Assembly: GCA_947475825.1 (NCBI GenBank)
Contig: CANJMS010000019.1
Span: 1-32,488 of the forward strand
Direction of reading: 5' to 3'
Length of the DNA: 32,488 nt
Origin: Nitrosomonadales bacterium
GTDB taxonomy: Bacteria; Pseudomonadota; Gammaproteobacteria; Burkholderiales; Gallionellaceae
Position numbers and translations under genes: made by a program. The notes beneath the pieces were generated by a model. That model had not been told where the DNA came from. It made no database searches and saw only the letters and a program-made list of their open reading frames with translations. This document shows positions 10,014-21,570 of this stretch, in pieces (the first letter of the stretch is position 1; each line of letters opens with the position of its first letter).

Positions 10014-10065
10014 TGCAATTCCTCCAATAAAAATTAAACCGTGCTATTCCACGCAGCTTTAAGTA

Positions 10066-11964
10066 TCAGGCCGAATCCGCATTGAGGCGCTGTAACAATG
10101 CCTCCATCGAAATCTGACCCAGATCTTCACCTTTGCGGGTACGCACGGCAACCAAGCCAGCAGCCATTTCCTTATCACCAACGATTATTTGATAGGGTAA
10201 CTTCTGCAAGCTATGTTCGCGTATTTTATAGGTAATTTTCTCATTACGCAAATCCAGCTGCACACGAAAGCCCGAAGCTCGTAATGTTTCAGCTACTTGA
10301 GTGGCATAGGCATCCTGCGCCTGAGAAATATTTAAAACCACCATCTGCACTGGAGCCAACCACAGCGGGAAAGCACCTGCGTGATGTTCGATCAAAATAC
10401 CGATAAAGCGCTCCAACGAACCTAGAATCGCGCGATGCAATATGACTGGCACTTTGCGCGTATTGTCTTCGTCAACATATTCTGCGCCCAAGCGTACTGG
10501 CAAATTAAAATCCAGTTGAATCGTGCCGCATTGCCAAACACGCCCCAATGTATCCTTCAGCGAAAATTCAATCTTGGGGCCGTAAAATGCGCCCTCACCT
10601 GCCTGCAAATCATATTTCAAGCCTTGTTTCTTTAACGCTGAGGCTAAGCCAGCTTCGGCCTTATCCCAAGTTTCATCTGAACCCACTCTCTTTTCAGGGC
10701 GAGTGGATAACTTCACCAACACATCGACAAAGCCGAAATCTGCATACACTTTTTGCAGCATCACAATAAAATTCGCCACTTCACTTTCGATTTGTTGCTC
10801 AGTACAAAAAATATGCGCATCGTCCTGGGTAAAGCCGCGCACCCGCATCAAGCCATGCAGTGAGCCGGATGGCTCATTGCGATGACAAGAACCAAACTCC
10901 GCCAGACGCATCGGCAAATCGCGATAGCTATGCAAGCCGTGATTAAAAATCTGCACATGCCCTGGGCAATTCATTGGCTTCACCGCAAAATCGCGGGCTT
11001 CGGAATGTGTGGTAAACATATTGTCGCGATAGTTTTCCCAATGCCCAGATTTTTCCCACAGCGTGCGATCCATCATAGTTGGCGTGCGGACTTCCTGATA
11101 CCCATACTCAGAAAATTTGGCGCGCATATGGTGCTCCACCACTTGCCACACCACCCAACCATTCGGATGCCAGAACACCATGCCAGGCGCGTCTTCCTGC
11201 ATGTGAAACAAACCCAACTGCTTGGCTAATTTACGGTGATCGCGCTTCTCCGCTTCTTCCAGACGATACAGATACGCTTCCAAATCTTCTTTATTCGCCC
11301 AGGCCGTGCCGTAAATGCGCTGCAACATTTCATTGCGATGATCGCCGCGCCAATACGCGCCTGCCACACTCATCAGCTTAAACGCACGAAGCTTGCCGGT
11401 AGACGGCACATGCGGCCCACGACATAAATCAGTAAAGTCACCCTCTGCATATAGCGACACATCCTGCTCGGCTGGAATAGAAGCAATGATCTCGGCCTTG
11501 TAATGCTCACCTAAATTGTTGAAGTACGTCACTGCCTCATCACGCGACACCACGCGGCGGACAACAGGCAAATCGCGCTTAACCAGCTCCTTCATGCGCT
11601 GTTCAATGGCATTCAAATCATCTGGCGTAAAGGGACGCGCATAAGAAAAGTCATAGTAGAAGCCATTCTCAATCACTGGGCCAATAGTCACCTGCGCTTC
11701 GGGGAATAACTCCTTCACCGCATACGCCATCAAATGCGCGGTCGAATGACGGATCACCTCCAAACCATCGGCATCCTTGTCCGTGACAATAGCTAAATTG
11801 GTATCTTCATCCAGCAAATATGACGTATCAACGACCGACCCATTAACCTTGCCCGCTAACGCTGCGCGCGCCAAGCCAGCGCCTATATTTTGCGCCACTT
11901 CTGCAACCGTCACCGGGAGTGGAAAAGTGCGCTGCGAACCATCGGGTAAAGTAATTACGGGCAT
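10066..11964 (-). CDS. thrS: threonine--tRNA ligase
   Basis: Charges tRNA-Thr; 632 residues, near the family norm. Domains: TGS at 1-60 ([20 protein letters not shown]), the editing domain at about 70-225 with the [18 protein letters not shown] metal-type motif, the class II catalytic core at about 240-535 with [10 protein letters not shown] (zinc cysteine), [14 protein letters not shown], and [21 protein letters not shown], then the anticodon-binding domain with VDLRNEKI-like [15 protein letters not shown]. The gap to infC is 52 bases with the infC ribosome site in it. It is preceded by tRNA-Val and that gene's terminator, so thrS needs either its own promoter or read-through. Confidence 0.98.
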   Translation of the reverse strand: MPVITLPDGSQRTFPLPVTVAEVAQNIGAGLARAALAGKVNGSVVDTSYLLDEDTNLAIVTDKDADGLEVIRHSTAHLMAYAVKELFPEAQVTIGPVIENGFYYDFSYARPFTPDDLNAIEQRMKELVKRDLPVVRRVVSRDEAVTYFNNLGEHYKAEIIASIPAEQDVSLYAEGDFTDLCRGPHVPSTGKLRAFKLMSVAGAYWRGDHRNEMLQRIYGTAWANKEDLEAYLYRLEEAEKRDHRKLAKQLGLFHMQEDAPGMVFWHPNGWVVWQVVEHHMRAKFSEYGYQEVRTPTMMDRTLWEKSGHWENYRDNMFTTHSEARDFAVKPMNCPGHVQIFNHGLHSYRDLPMRLAEFGSCHRNEPSGSLHGLMRVRGFTQDDAHIFCTEQQIESEVANFIVMLQKVYADFGFVDVLVKLSTRPEKRVGSDETWDKAEAGLASALKKQGLKYDLQAGEGAFYGPKIEFSLKDTLGRVWQCGTIQLDFNLPVRLGAEYVDEDNTRKVPVILHRAILGSLERFIGILIEHHAGAFPLWLAPVQMVVLNISQAQDAYATQVAETLRASGFRVQLDLRNEKITYKIREHSLQKLPYQIIVGDKEMAAGLVAVRTRKGEDLGQISMEALLQRLNADSA

Positions 11965-12011
11965 GTTATTTTTTGCTGATAAAAATTTTGTTGATGAAAA
12001 TAATGACTATT

Positions 12012-12041
12012 TAAAATACTAAGGTGCGGCTAGGCCGCACC
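12012..12041 (-). terminator. terminator after tRNA-Val
   Basis: Minus strand stem GGTGCGGC (12041-12034), three-base loop, GCCGCACC (12030-12023), then TTAGTATTTT. The stem is a perfect eight pairs and starts 12 bases after the tRNA's CCA. The T-run is interrupted, so termination may be partial and let transcription into thrS. Confidence 0.75.
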
Positions 12042-12052
12042 GTAAAATATAC

Positions 12053-12129
12053 TGGTAGAGAGAACTGGATTCGAACCAGCGACCTCCTCGATGTCAACGA
12101 GGCGCTCTAACCAACTGAGCTATCCCTCT
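12053..12129 (-). tRNA. tRNA-Val(GAC)
   Basis: Cloverleaf read on the minus strand: acceptor AGAGGGA (12129-12123) pairs with TCTCTCT (12063-12057) with one G-T; D arm GCTC-AGTTGGTTA-GAGC; anticodon stem CCTCG/CGAGG with loop TTGACAT, anticodon GAC (reads GUC/GUU valine codons); T arm GCTGG/CCAGT with loop TTCGAAT. Discriminator A, and CCA is encoded (12055-12053). Confidence 0.95.
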
Positions 12130-12141
12130 GGAAGGTCTCGG

Positions 12142-12170
12142 ATTATAAAGCAAGTGCCATGTCTGGACAA
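12142..12170 (-). promoter_or_regulatory. sigma-70 promoter of tRNA-Val
   Basis: Minus strand -35 TTGTCC (12170-12165), 17-base spacer, -10 TATAAT (12147-12142). Start of transcription would fall about six bases before the tRNA. Confidence 0.8.
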
Positions 12171-12301
12171 TGTTACTGTCAAGAAAACCAACCACGAGGT
12201 TGCCGTGCCTGGTGATGGGCAGATTTGAGCGTGGTAATCGGCGATCTTGATTCTTTGCAATACGAAGGCCTATGACAATGTTCTGGTCATATTTCAACTT
12301 T

Positions 12302-12350
12302 CAACTCCTAACTGCTAACTCCCAACTCCCAACTCCCAACTCCCAACTCA
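12302..12350. repeat. heptamer tandem repeat (CAACTCC type)
   Basis: Seven head-to-tail 7-bp units: CAACTCC, TAACTGC, TAACTCC, three CAACTCC, CAACTCA. It lies just beyond the czcA stop. The 12171-12301 part of this gap holds nothing else I can identify. Confidence 0.9.
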
Positions 12351-12358
12351 AGAATACG

Positions 12359-15562
<3,204 letters not shown>

Positions 15563-15568
15563 TGTGAT

Positions 15569-17107
15569 TTAATGGTCGTGGCTGGCGCCGGATTTTCCCA
15601 GGTCGGCCTTGATCAGAAAGCTGTTTTTCGCCGCATACTGCTCGCCCGCGTTGAGTCCCTTAATTACTTCTATGAATTTGCCGTTGCTACGTCCCAACTC
15701 CACGAGTCGCGCTTCGAAGTTATCACCATAACGACCGAACACCACCGTCCAGTCGCGCACGGTCTGGATTGCCTCCGCAGAAACTGCCACTGGCACTTTA
15801 ACCGCACCGGACACCAGCTCTATATTGACCGGCAGACCGGGGCGCCAGGTACCTTTCGGATTGGGCAATAGCACACGGGCTTTTGCGACACGGGTTTGTT
15901 CACCCACCAAGGCGCCGATATAGAACACCGCACCGCTACTCTGTGACTCAAAAGCCGCCGCCTTGACAGTCGCTTTTTGACCAAGCTTTACCGTGTTGAG
16001 ATCTTTAGCGTAGATGGTCATTTCCGCCCACACCGTGGACAGATCGGCGATGATGAAAATGTTGGCATCTTCCTTTACCGCCTCGCCCAGCGAGAGATGT
16101 TTCTCAACGACCGTGCCGTTGATAGGTGAACGGATTTCATAACGAGTGAGGTGACCACTGGTCATATCACCGCTGCCCAGAGCGGCGAGTTTCTGTTGTG
16201 CGCTACGCAATGCAATATCTGCTTCCTGCATGACATTGCGCGCTTGCAGGTAATCCTGTTCTGCCGAAATTTTGTCTTCCCACAACTTTTTTTCGCGCTC
16301 TAAGGTAATGCGCGCCAGCGCCAGGCGCTGCTGTGCAGCCAACAGTTCACTGCGCTGGTCGGCGATAGTCTGGCTGGAAACCGCAGCAAGCAGCTGCCCC
16401 TTGCGCACCCGATCCCCCAGATTGACAGGCGCTGATTCAACGATGCCAGCAAGGCGCGGCACAACATGCACCATACGATCTTCATTAAAGCGGATTTCGC
16501 CGATTAACTGCAAGGCACTCTCGATGCGCGCCGGCCCGGCTGTTAGCAACTCGATACCATTTTGCTTGACCTGCTGATCGACCATGTTTACTCGTGCTTC
16601 GACGTGCTCATAACCGAAACGATAAGGCTTGTTGCTGTACTGCGCGTCAATCGTCACCTTGAATGAATGGGGTTCTTCGACCACCGCGTTACCTTTGAGG
16701 TAGTCCTTTTCCTTCACGAACGTGAACGCTTGTGGTGTGCGGCCGAGGCGTTCAAGCGTGATTGTGATTTGGCTTAGCGCCGGGTCGAGTGGCTTACCAT
16801 TCTGGTAAGTGTAGATGCGAAACTCCGGTTTTACGCCAGTTTCGAATATCGTGACTTCAATTCCGTAACCGTCCTGCATAAACAGCTTCCCACCGTGCGA
16901 GCCTTTTTGCGGCGCGGCCTCCGCATCATGATGTTCGGCATCGGCATGATCCTTGTTTTTATGACTGGCCGTTTCCACGTGGTCGCCATGCCCGTTTCCC
17001 TCCGGTTGCGATTTGTTCGTGGCTAGTATCAGCCAGGCGAGCACAACGCTAACCGTCAGGATGCCGACAATGGAAAGGTTTTGTTTCTTGTTAAGATTGA
17101 ATTTCAT
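15569..17107 (-). CDS. czcB: membrane fusion protein of metal efflux pump
   Basis: Periplasmic adaptor linking CzcA to CzcC, 512 residues. One N-terminal membrane anchor (about residues 10-29) is followed by a histidine- and aspartate-rich stretch (about 38-70, many H with D/E), and the protein ends in SHDH; both are likely metal-binding. A periplasmic domain (about 70-175) precedes the adaptor core: barrel-sandwich halves (VPRLAGIVESAPVNLGDRVRKG and YEIRSPINGTVVEKHLSLGE) flanking a coiled-coil hairpin (about 255-315). The His-rich front and long extra domain resemble CzcB rather than CusB. It is nine bases downstream of czcC. Confidence 0.93.
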   Translation of the reverse strand: MKFNLNKKQNLSIVGILTVSVVLAWLILATNKSQPEGNGHGDHVETASHKNKDHADAEHHDAEAAPQKGSHGGKLFMQDGYGIEVTIFETGVKPEFRIYTYQNGKPLDPALSQITITLERLGRTPQAFTFVKEKDYLKGNAVVEEPHSFKVTIDAQYSNKPYRFGYEHVEARVNMVDQQVKQNGIELLTAGPARIESALQLIGEIRFNEDRMVHVVPRLAGIVESAPVNLGDRVRKGQLLAAVSSQTIADQRSELLAAQQRLALARITLEREKKLWEDKISAEQDYLQARNVMQEADIALRSAQQKLAALGSGDMTSGHLTRYEIRSPINGTVVEKHLSLGEAVKEDANIFIIADLSTVWAEMTIYAKDLNTVKLGQKATVKAAAFESQSSGAVFYIGALVGEQTRVAKARVLLPNPKGTWRPGLPVNIELVSGAVKVPVAVSAEAIQTVRDWTVVFGRYGDNFEARLVELGRSNGKFIEVIKGLNAGEQYAAKNSFLIKADLGKSGASHDH

Positions 17108-17116
17108 GTTGGGCTC

Positions 17117-18451
17117 CTATGGCTTGGTGGCGACTGGCGCCAGGGTAAAATTGGGCGGTGTTTCACCTAAAATACGTTCGATTTCGGCAGCAGATCGATG
17201 CGCCTTGGCCAGTGCGCGCAAGTATTGGGATTGAGACTGAAATGAAGTACGCTGGGCATCCAGCACTTCGAGGAAGCTGAATTTGCCCAGTTCGAAGCCC
17301 TTGGTAGCGGCATCGTAGACACTTTGCGCGCCCGGCAGAATGTCCCGCTGTAGCAACTCTACCTCCTGGCGTGCCGCATTCAGGCTTTCATGCGCTTGGG
17401 CAAGCTCATTGGACAGGCGGATTCCGACGGCGGATAGTTCGTCCCGTGCTTTGTCGGTACGGTGCAGTGCTCCCAGCAGGTTGCCCTGATTGCGGTCGAA
17501 CACCGGGATTGGAATTGAAACGCCGAGAACCGCCTGATTGAGACCCAAGTCTCTGTTGCGTTGGACACCCAGAGTGACGGTTACATCTGGAATGCGCTGG
17601 CTGCGTTCGATTTCCGCTAGTGCTAGCCGATGATCGATCTCAATTCTGGCCCGCAGCAAGTTGGGCGAAGCGGCGAGACGACTGTTTAGATCGGCTAACT
17701 TGAGTAGCGGCGGTAAGGCATCCAGATTACCATCGGCTCGCTCGAAACGGGGCATCGTGTTGCCCCATGTACCGGCTAGACGCTTGCGTGCAGTAGCCAA
17801 TTCACTTTCAGACAGCGTCAATTCAACCCGCACACTGGCTTCGGCCACGCGCGCCCTGGTTTCTTCTACTGGCGATACCTTGCCGGCCATGACCCGCCTC
17901 GAGGCGGCGGTGCTAGCGCGTTGGGCGAGCTCAACGGATGCTTGGGCCAGCCGCAAACGTTCCTGCGCAACGAGCACATCAGAAAATGCCGTCATCACCG
18001 CTGCACGAATTTCGGCGTGCTTGGTATCTAGTTCCGCTGATGCGGCATCGCGGCTCCGCTCTGCAGCGTTGATTCTGGCCGCGCGCTTGCCGCCAAGCTC
18101 AACTGGCTGGTTCAGTTGCAGTTTCGTGAGCTGCGTCGCACTGCGCGTATCCTCAATGGAAGTTGCAATCTCCGGGTTCGGGCGCGCTTGCGCCTGAACG
18201 ATCATGGCCTCGACCGCCTTCAGTTCGCGCGTAGCGGTCGCCAACTCCGAATTGGCTCTTAGCGCCAGTTCCAGTGCGGCTTTTAGGGTGAGCGGGGCAA
18301 CCGACTCGGTGACAGGTGGCGTGCTGACGATGCTCGTTTCAACAGCGTGGTCGCGCACGGCATCAATCCCACGAGGGGACAATGTAGTTTGTGCATAGGA
18401 AGGATTGAAAAACAGCACTGACAATCCCAGCGGCAATATATATCTTCGCAT
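17117..18451 (-). CDS. czcC: outer-membrane efflux protein (TolC family)
   Basis: Outer-membrane channel of the metal pump, 444 residues from ATG 18451. The signal peptide (MRRYILPLGLSVLFFNPSYA, cut before QTT) is clear, and the GTGGAGAA just upstream serves as a ribosome site, which is why I reject the GTG at 18463. Two TolC-type repeats follow (LELALRANSELATATRELKA at about 60 and the second half from about 260), with long Ala/Glu/Arg-rich helices. CzcC members are often under 450 residues, so the length fits. The 163 bases between it and czcI carry the 21-bp repeats. Confidence 0.92.
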   Translation of the reverse strand: MRRYILPLGLSVLFFNPSYAQTTLSPRGIDAVRDHAVETSIVSTPPVTESVAPLTLKAALELALRANSELATATRELKAVEAMIVQAQARPNPEIATSIEDTRSATQLTKLQLNQPVELGGKRAARINAAERSRDAASAELDTKHAEIRAAVMTAFSDVLVAQERLRLAQASVELAQRASTAASRRVMAGKVSPVEETRARVAEASVRVELTLSESELATARKRLAGTWGNTMPRFERADGNLDALPPLLKLADLNSRLAASPNLLRARIEIDHRLALAEIERSQRIPDVTVTLGVQRNRDLGLNQAVLGVSIPIPVFDRNQGNLLGALHRTDKARDELSAVGIRLSNELAQAHESLNAARQEVELLQRDILPGAQSVYDAATKGFELGKFSFLEVLDAQRTSFQSQSQYLRALAKAHRSAAEIERILGETPPNFTLAPVATKP

Positions 18452-18512
18452 CAAATTCTCCACAAGTGACAGGGATGAGCTCGGCGAAACGAGGCTGTAG
18501 CACCAGAATTAC

Positions 18513-18575
18513 ATCCAGATAGATTCTGAATAAATCCAGATAGATTCTAAATAAATTTAGGTAAATTCAGGATAA
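18513..18575. repeat. three 21-bp direct repeats upstream of czcC
   Basis: Units at 18513-18533, 18534-18554 and 18555-18575. The first two differ at one position (TGAATAA versus TAAATAA); the third keeps about two thirds of the positions. The unit length is two helical turns, so equivalent bases face the same side of the DNA, as expected for sites of a response regulator. They lie 62-124 bases ahead of czcC. Confidence 0.85.
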
Positions 18576-18614
18576 AGCGTGTGCTAAATCACGAATGAAG
18601 CTCGTCGCGCCGTA

Positions 18615-18974
18615 TCAGGCGGCAATGAGCCAGTTGGGGCGTGCGGGTTTATCCGCAGCAAGGAAGGAATAGGATGGATTGTCACGATGTAACGACAACT
18701 GCAAGGGCGCGCGCATGGAGAATGTGTACTCGCTCAACGCACCCAGAAAACCCGATAGATGACAGTGATCGTGACTAAAATTTGGATTGGAGCTGTCTTG
18801 GTCGGACACCGTGCTACCGTCCAGTACGCTAGGCGAAGCCTTGTGCTCATCATTGTGATGGCCGAAGTGTTGGGCAGCCTTGCCCTGCTCGTGCCTGCAA
18901 AAATCAGCAACCACAGCCCAAGAGGTCTGGATAGGCAATAGGCACAGTAAAAGAAGTATGATGAAGCGTCGCAT
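18615..18974 (-). CDS. czcI: CzcI-like small periplasmic metal-resistance protein
   Basis: A 119-residue protein from ATG 18974 (MRRFIILLLLCLLPIQTSWA signal peptide, cut near AVVA). The mature part is short and rich in His and Asp: DFCRHEQGKAAQHFGHHNDE in front and SHDHCHLSGFLG in the middle, with two cysteines. This pattern, the PxRPxW-like ending (ARPNW) and its place at the head of czcCBA match CzcI of Cupriavidus, thought to tune induction of the pump. Homologues are poorly conserved, so the call rests on layout and composition. A start at 18983 is also possible. Confidence 0.8.
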   Translation of the reverse strand: MRRFIILLLLCLLPIQTSWAVVADFCRHEQGKAAQHFGHHNDEHKASPSVLDGSTVSDQDSSNPNFSHDHCHLSGFLGALSEYTFSMRAPLQLSLHRDNPSYSFLAADKPARPNWLIAA

Positions 18975-18981
18975 GAACCGC

Positions 18982-19010
18982 ATTCTACGTACCACGGATA
19001 TGTCCGTCAA
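18982..19010 (-). promoter_or_regulatory. candidate czcI promoter with inverted repeat in the spacer
   Basis: Minus strand -35 TTGACG (19010-19005), 17-base spacer, -10 TAGAAT (18987-18982). The inverted repeat ACGGA-N4-TCCGT (18994-19007) overlaps the -35 and spacer. The predicted start of RNA falls at about 18975, next to the ATG at 18974, so the mRNA would be nearly leaderless. Confidence 0.5.
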
Positions 19011-19102
19011 TCAAACAAATTCACATCGGTGAGCAGCAAATCTTCAAAGAAAAACAGTCAAAACCTGTAGAATTGCTGGGTTGAATTTTCTGAATAATTC
19101 CA

Positions 19103-19240
19103 ATGACTACCACAGAAAACCAGATCGAACAAAGCTTGATCGCAAAGCTAACCGATCTCAAATATACCTACCGCGACGACATCCGCGACAAGGCCGCGCT
19201 TGAGCATAACTTCCGCGAGAAGTTTGAGGGCTTAACTTGA
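19103..19240 (+). pseudogene. hsdR N-terminal fragment (type I restriction subunit)
   Basis: ATG at 19103 opens 45 codons: MTTTENQIEQSLIAKLTDLK, then YTYRDDIRDKAALEHNFREKFEGLT and TGA. The first 43 residues match the start of HsdR, which in full is near 1000 residues. The nuclease and translocase domains are all missing. The frame runs into sequence from hsdM at about 19234, which produces the stop. This is a relic. Confidence 0.8.
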
Positions 19241-19395
19241 ATATTTCACGTTACGTCAGCTCCGCAATAGCTGAGGAGACTGTTGCCCTTGCTTTGGTGC
19301 ATGAGGACTTGATGGCGCAGGAAGAGAAGATTGCTCAAGCAAAGGAAAGGCACAATGAATTCCTGAAAGAGCTTGGATTATCACCGTTACCGTAA
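19234..19395 (+). pseudogene. hsdM C-terminal fragment (type I DNA methylase)
   Basis: The frame 19234-19395 encodes NLNISRYVSSAIAEE, a helical segment, then KERHNEFLKELGLSPLP and TAA. This is the standard end of type I HsdM methylases. No methylase catalytic motif remains and no hsdS follows. The three bases AAC at 19234-19236 fit either gene, a possible microhomology at the deletion joint. Confidence 0.8.
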
Positions 19396-19477
19396 GTATG
19401 GCGTGTAACCGTTTAATTTAAACCCGCCAAGCGCTGGTGGTTTACTCTTAATTCAGATTCACCATGAAAATTACACG

Positions 19478-20752
19478 ATGAAATCTAACCTCACTTCTCT
19501 GTCCGACCTCAACACCTTGCACGACTATGACCCAAACGCGATGTCGGTGGAACAAGCGCGGGCGTTTATCCGGCAGTTTCTGACGCCGATTACCGGGCAG
19601 GAGACCGTGCCATTGCACACCGCATGGCAGCGTACTCTAGCCAGTGATGTAATTTCACCCATGCATATTCCGCCGCATGATTATTCTGCGATGGATGGGT
19701 ATGCGGTGCGTGCTGTTGATTGTGTGCAGGGTACGGAGACTTTGAAAATAATCGGCAGCAGTTATGCGGGACATATGTTTGAAGGGAGCATGGCAAAAGG
19801 GGCGTGTGTTCGCATCATGACAGGTGCATTGATCCCGGATGATTGTGACAGCGTGGTGATGCAGGAGCATGTTACGGTTGTGGGCGATATCATTATGCTG
19901 AATAAAAGCGTGCGGGCGGGGCAAAATATTCGTCGTGCAGGCGAGGATATTCAGCAGGGTGCGTTGGTTTTGGCTCGCGGCCAGACTATTCGTGCTGCGG
20001 AAATGGGTGTGTTGGCCTCATTGGGGCTAAGTGAGGTGCAGGTTTATCGTAAATTGAAAGTGGCTATTTTTTCTACGGGCGATGAATTGCAACAGCCCGG
20101 CACGTCGTTACTTGTCGGGCAAATTTATGACAGTAATCGTTTCACTTTGATGGGGCTGCTGGCTGGTCTGGGTGTGGAAATAATTGATCTGGGCAACATT
20201 CAAGATGATAAAGCCATTCTCAAGCAAGCCATGCTGGATGCGGCACAGCAGGCTGATGTGATTATCACCAGTGGTGGGGTTTCGGTGGGTGAGGCGGACT
20301 ATATTAAGCAGCTATTAGCGGAAATTGGTGAGGTGGTATTCTGGAAAATCGCCATGAAGCCGGGTAGGCCACTTGCCTATGGCAAAATTAACGCGGGCGA
20401 CAAAATCGGTAGCAGTCATTTTTTTGGACTACCGGGCAATCCGGTGGCGGTCATGGTGACCTTCCAGCAATTTGTGCGCGATGCGCTACTGATATTAACG
20501 GGGCAACAACCCAAACCCGCGTTCACATTGCAGGCGCGATGCACCAGCCCGATTAAAAAAATCCCCGGACGCACCGAGTTTCAGCGCGGCGTTGTCAGTC
20601 AAACAGCCGACGGCGAATGGACAGTGCAAACCACTGGCGAGCAAGGTTCAGGCATACTCAGCTCCATGAGCAAAGCTAACTGCTTCATTGTATTGCCCGT
20701 TGCACTAGGCGATGTTGCGGCGGGGACGATGGTGGAAGTTCAGTTTATTTAG
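19478..20752 (+). CDS. moeA: molybdopterin molybdotransferase
   Basis: Inserts molybdate into adenylylated molybdopterin, the last step of molybdenum cofactor synthesis, 424 residues. Motifs: DYSAMDGYAVRA (about 67-78), RIMTGALIP, AGQNIRRAGEDI, and the MoCF domain with STGDEL, GQIYDSN, TSGGVSVGEADYIK, KPGRPLAYG and GLPGNPVAVMVTF. The N-terminal extension (MKSNLTSLSDLNTLHDYD) is typical for betaproteobacterial copies. It stands alone, 82 bases after the hsd scar. The cofactor may serve nitrate or nitrite oxidoreductases, but none is in the window. Confidence 0.95.
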   Translation: MKSNLTSLSDLNTLHDYDPNAMSVEQARAFIRQFLTPITGQETVPLHTAWQRTLASDVISPMHIPPHDYSAMDGYAVRAVDCVQGTETLKIIGSSYAGHMFEGSMAKGACVRIMTGALIPDDCDSVVMQEHVTVVGDIIMLNKSVRAGQNIRRAGEDIQQGALVLARGQTIRAAEMGVLASLGLSEVQVYRKLKVAIFSTGDELQQPGTSLLVGQIYDSNRFTLMGLLAGLGVEIIDLGNIQDDKAILKQAMLDAAQQADVIITSGGVSVGEADYIKQLLAEIGEVVFWKIAMKPGRPLAYGKINAGDKIGSSHFFGLPGNPVAVMVTFQQFVRDALLILTGQQPKPAFTLQARCTSPIKKIPGRTEFQRGVVSQTADGEWTVQTTGEQGSGILSSMSKANCFIVLPVALGDVAAGTMVEVQFI

Positions 20753-20782
20753 GCTGACCGAGTCAATTAACACATTCAAATG

Positions 20783-20811
20783 TTGAACGTATTTTTAGAT
20801 TAGGGTAGAAT
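20783..20811 (+). promoter_or_regulatory. sigma-70 promoter of rpmB-rpmG
   Basis: -35 TTGAAC (20783-20788), 17-base spacer, -10 TAGAAT (20806-20811). It lies 35 bases ahead of rpmB, with a suitable start of RNA at about 20818. Confidence 0.85.
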
Positions 20812-20845
20812 CGCGGCTCTTTTGCAAACAGGGTAGTAAATAATC

Positions 20846-21082
20846 ATGGCTCGTGTATGTCAAGTAACAGGTAAGCGTCCAATGGTGGGAAACAATGTAT
20901 CCCACGCCAATAACAAAACCAAACGTCGTTTTCTGCCGAATTTGCAGCATCGTCGTTTATGGGTGGAAACTGAAAATCGCTTTGTTTCCATGCGCCTCAC
21001 CAATGCAGGTTTGCGTACCATTGATAAAAATGGAATCGATGCAGTCTTGTTAAAAATGCGCGCTCGTGGCGAGAAAGTTTAA
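20846..21082 (+). CDS. rpmB: 50S ribosomal protein L28
   Basis: A 78-residue ribosomal protein: [20 protein letters not shown] then [17 protein letters not shown]. The N-terminal region keeps the family's single cysteine form, without the zinc-type CxxC pairs. It has its own strong promoter and lies 13 bases ahead of rpmG, the usual pairing. Confidence 0.98.
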   Translation: MARVCQVTGKRPMVGNNVSHANNKTKRRFLPNLQHRRLWVETENRFVSMRLTNAGLRTIDKNGIDAVLLKMRARGEKV

Positions 21083-21095
21083 GGAGTAATAGACA

Positions 21096-21251
21096 ATGCG
21101 TGAAAAAATCAAATTAGAATCCAGTGCTGGCACAGGTCATTTTTATACTACCGACAAAAACAAGCGCACTACGCCAGAAAAAATCGAGATCAAAAAATTT
21201 GATCCAGTTGTGCGCAAGCATGTTGCATATAAAGAAACAAAGCTGAAATAA
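21096..21251 (+). CDS. rpmG: 50S ribosomal protein L33
   Basis: A 51-residue ribosomal protein starting [20 protein letters not shown] and ending VAYKETKLK. It lacks the CxxC zinc pairs, so it is the zinc-independent form. An AAGGAG ribosome site begins at the rpmB stop codon (21080), consistent with co-translation. No obvious terminator follows. Confidence 0.97.
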   Translation: MREKIKLESSAGTGHFYTTDKNKRTTPEKIEIKKFDPVVRKHVAYKETKLK

Positions 21252-21274
21252 CAGTAACTGTAGGACACCTCTAA

Positions 21275-21306
21275 CTAATTAAATTTTTGCCTAATTAAAT
21301 TTTTGC
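21275..21306. repeat. 16-bp tandem repeat after rpmG
   Basis: Two identical copies of CTAATTAAATTTTTGC at 21275-21290 and 21291-21306, AT-rich, in the spacer between rpmG and the transposase remnant. Confidence 0.95.
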
Positions 21307-21404
21307 GTTTTAAAAAATTTCGGTATTAATAGTTTTTACGACATCCAATTTCCACCCCATATTCTTGGCAATTTTGGTTATTTTTCTGTCGTCTTCTGAG
21401 TAAT

Positions 21405-21542
21405 TCATGCCACTTTTTCAATTGCGGACTTAGCTATCCCATCGCGTCTGGTGAGTTGCACCAGACGCACCATGTTGTATATCAGATTCATCATCCCGAT
21501 TTTGATCTTCGCCCGCAGCAGGCCGACCGTGCGTACTGTCAT
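21405..21542 (-). pseudogene. transposase C-terminal remnant (IS5-like)
   Basis: A 45-residue frame on the minus strand: MTVRTVGLLRAKIKIGMMNL, IYNMVRLVQLTRRDG, then IAKSAIEKVA and TGA. The R-A-K-x-K-I-G-M-M-N-L-x-Y-N-M pattern is the end of IS5-type DDE transposases. The catalytic residues are absent, so it is inert. An inverted repeat, GCGTCTGGTG/CACCAGACGC (21444-21453 and 21459-21468), falls inside its coding bases. Upstream of it the pentamer ATGTT repeats (21541-21565), perhaps a slippage scar. A more decayed copy lies at 32086-32172. The rest of 21252-21593 shows no gene. Confidence 0.7.
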
Positions 21543-21565
21543 GTTATGTTATGTTATGTCATGTA
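21541..21565. repeat. pentamer tandem repeat (ATGTT)
   Basis: ATGTT three times, then ATGTC and ATGTA. It marks the 5' edge of the transposase remnant and lies 6 bases ahead of the rimP -35 box. Confidence 0.9.
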
Positions 21566-21570
21566 AGTCA

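Noticed and set aside
12094-12297. 67-residue minus-strand frame over tRNA-Val
   Set aside because: It runs through the tRNA promoter and into the tRNA gene itself, which is certain.
12302-12350. CRISPR-like array
   Set aside because: Units are 7 bp with no spacers; it is a simple tandem repeat.
17661-18197. 178-residue plus-strand frame inside czcC
   Set aside because: Antisense shadow; Ala/Ser/Arg-rich with no recognisable domain, while the minus strand clearly encodes a TolC-family protein.
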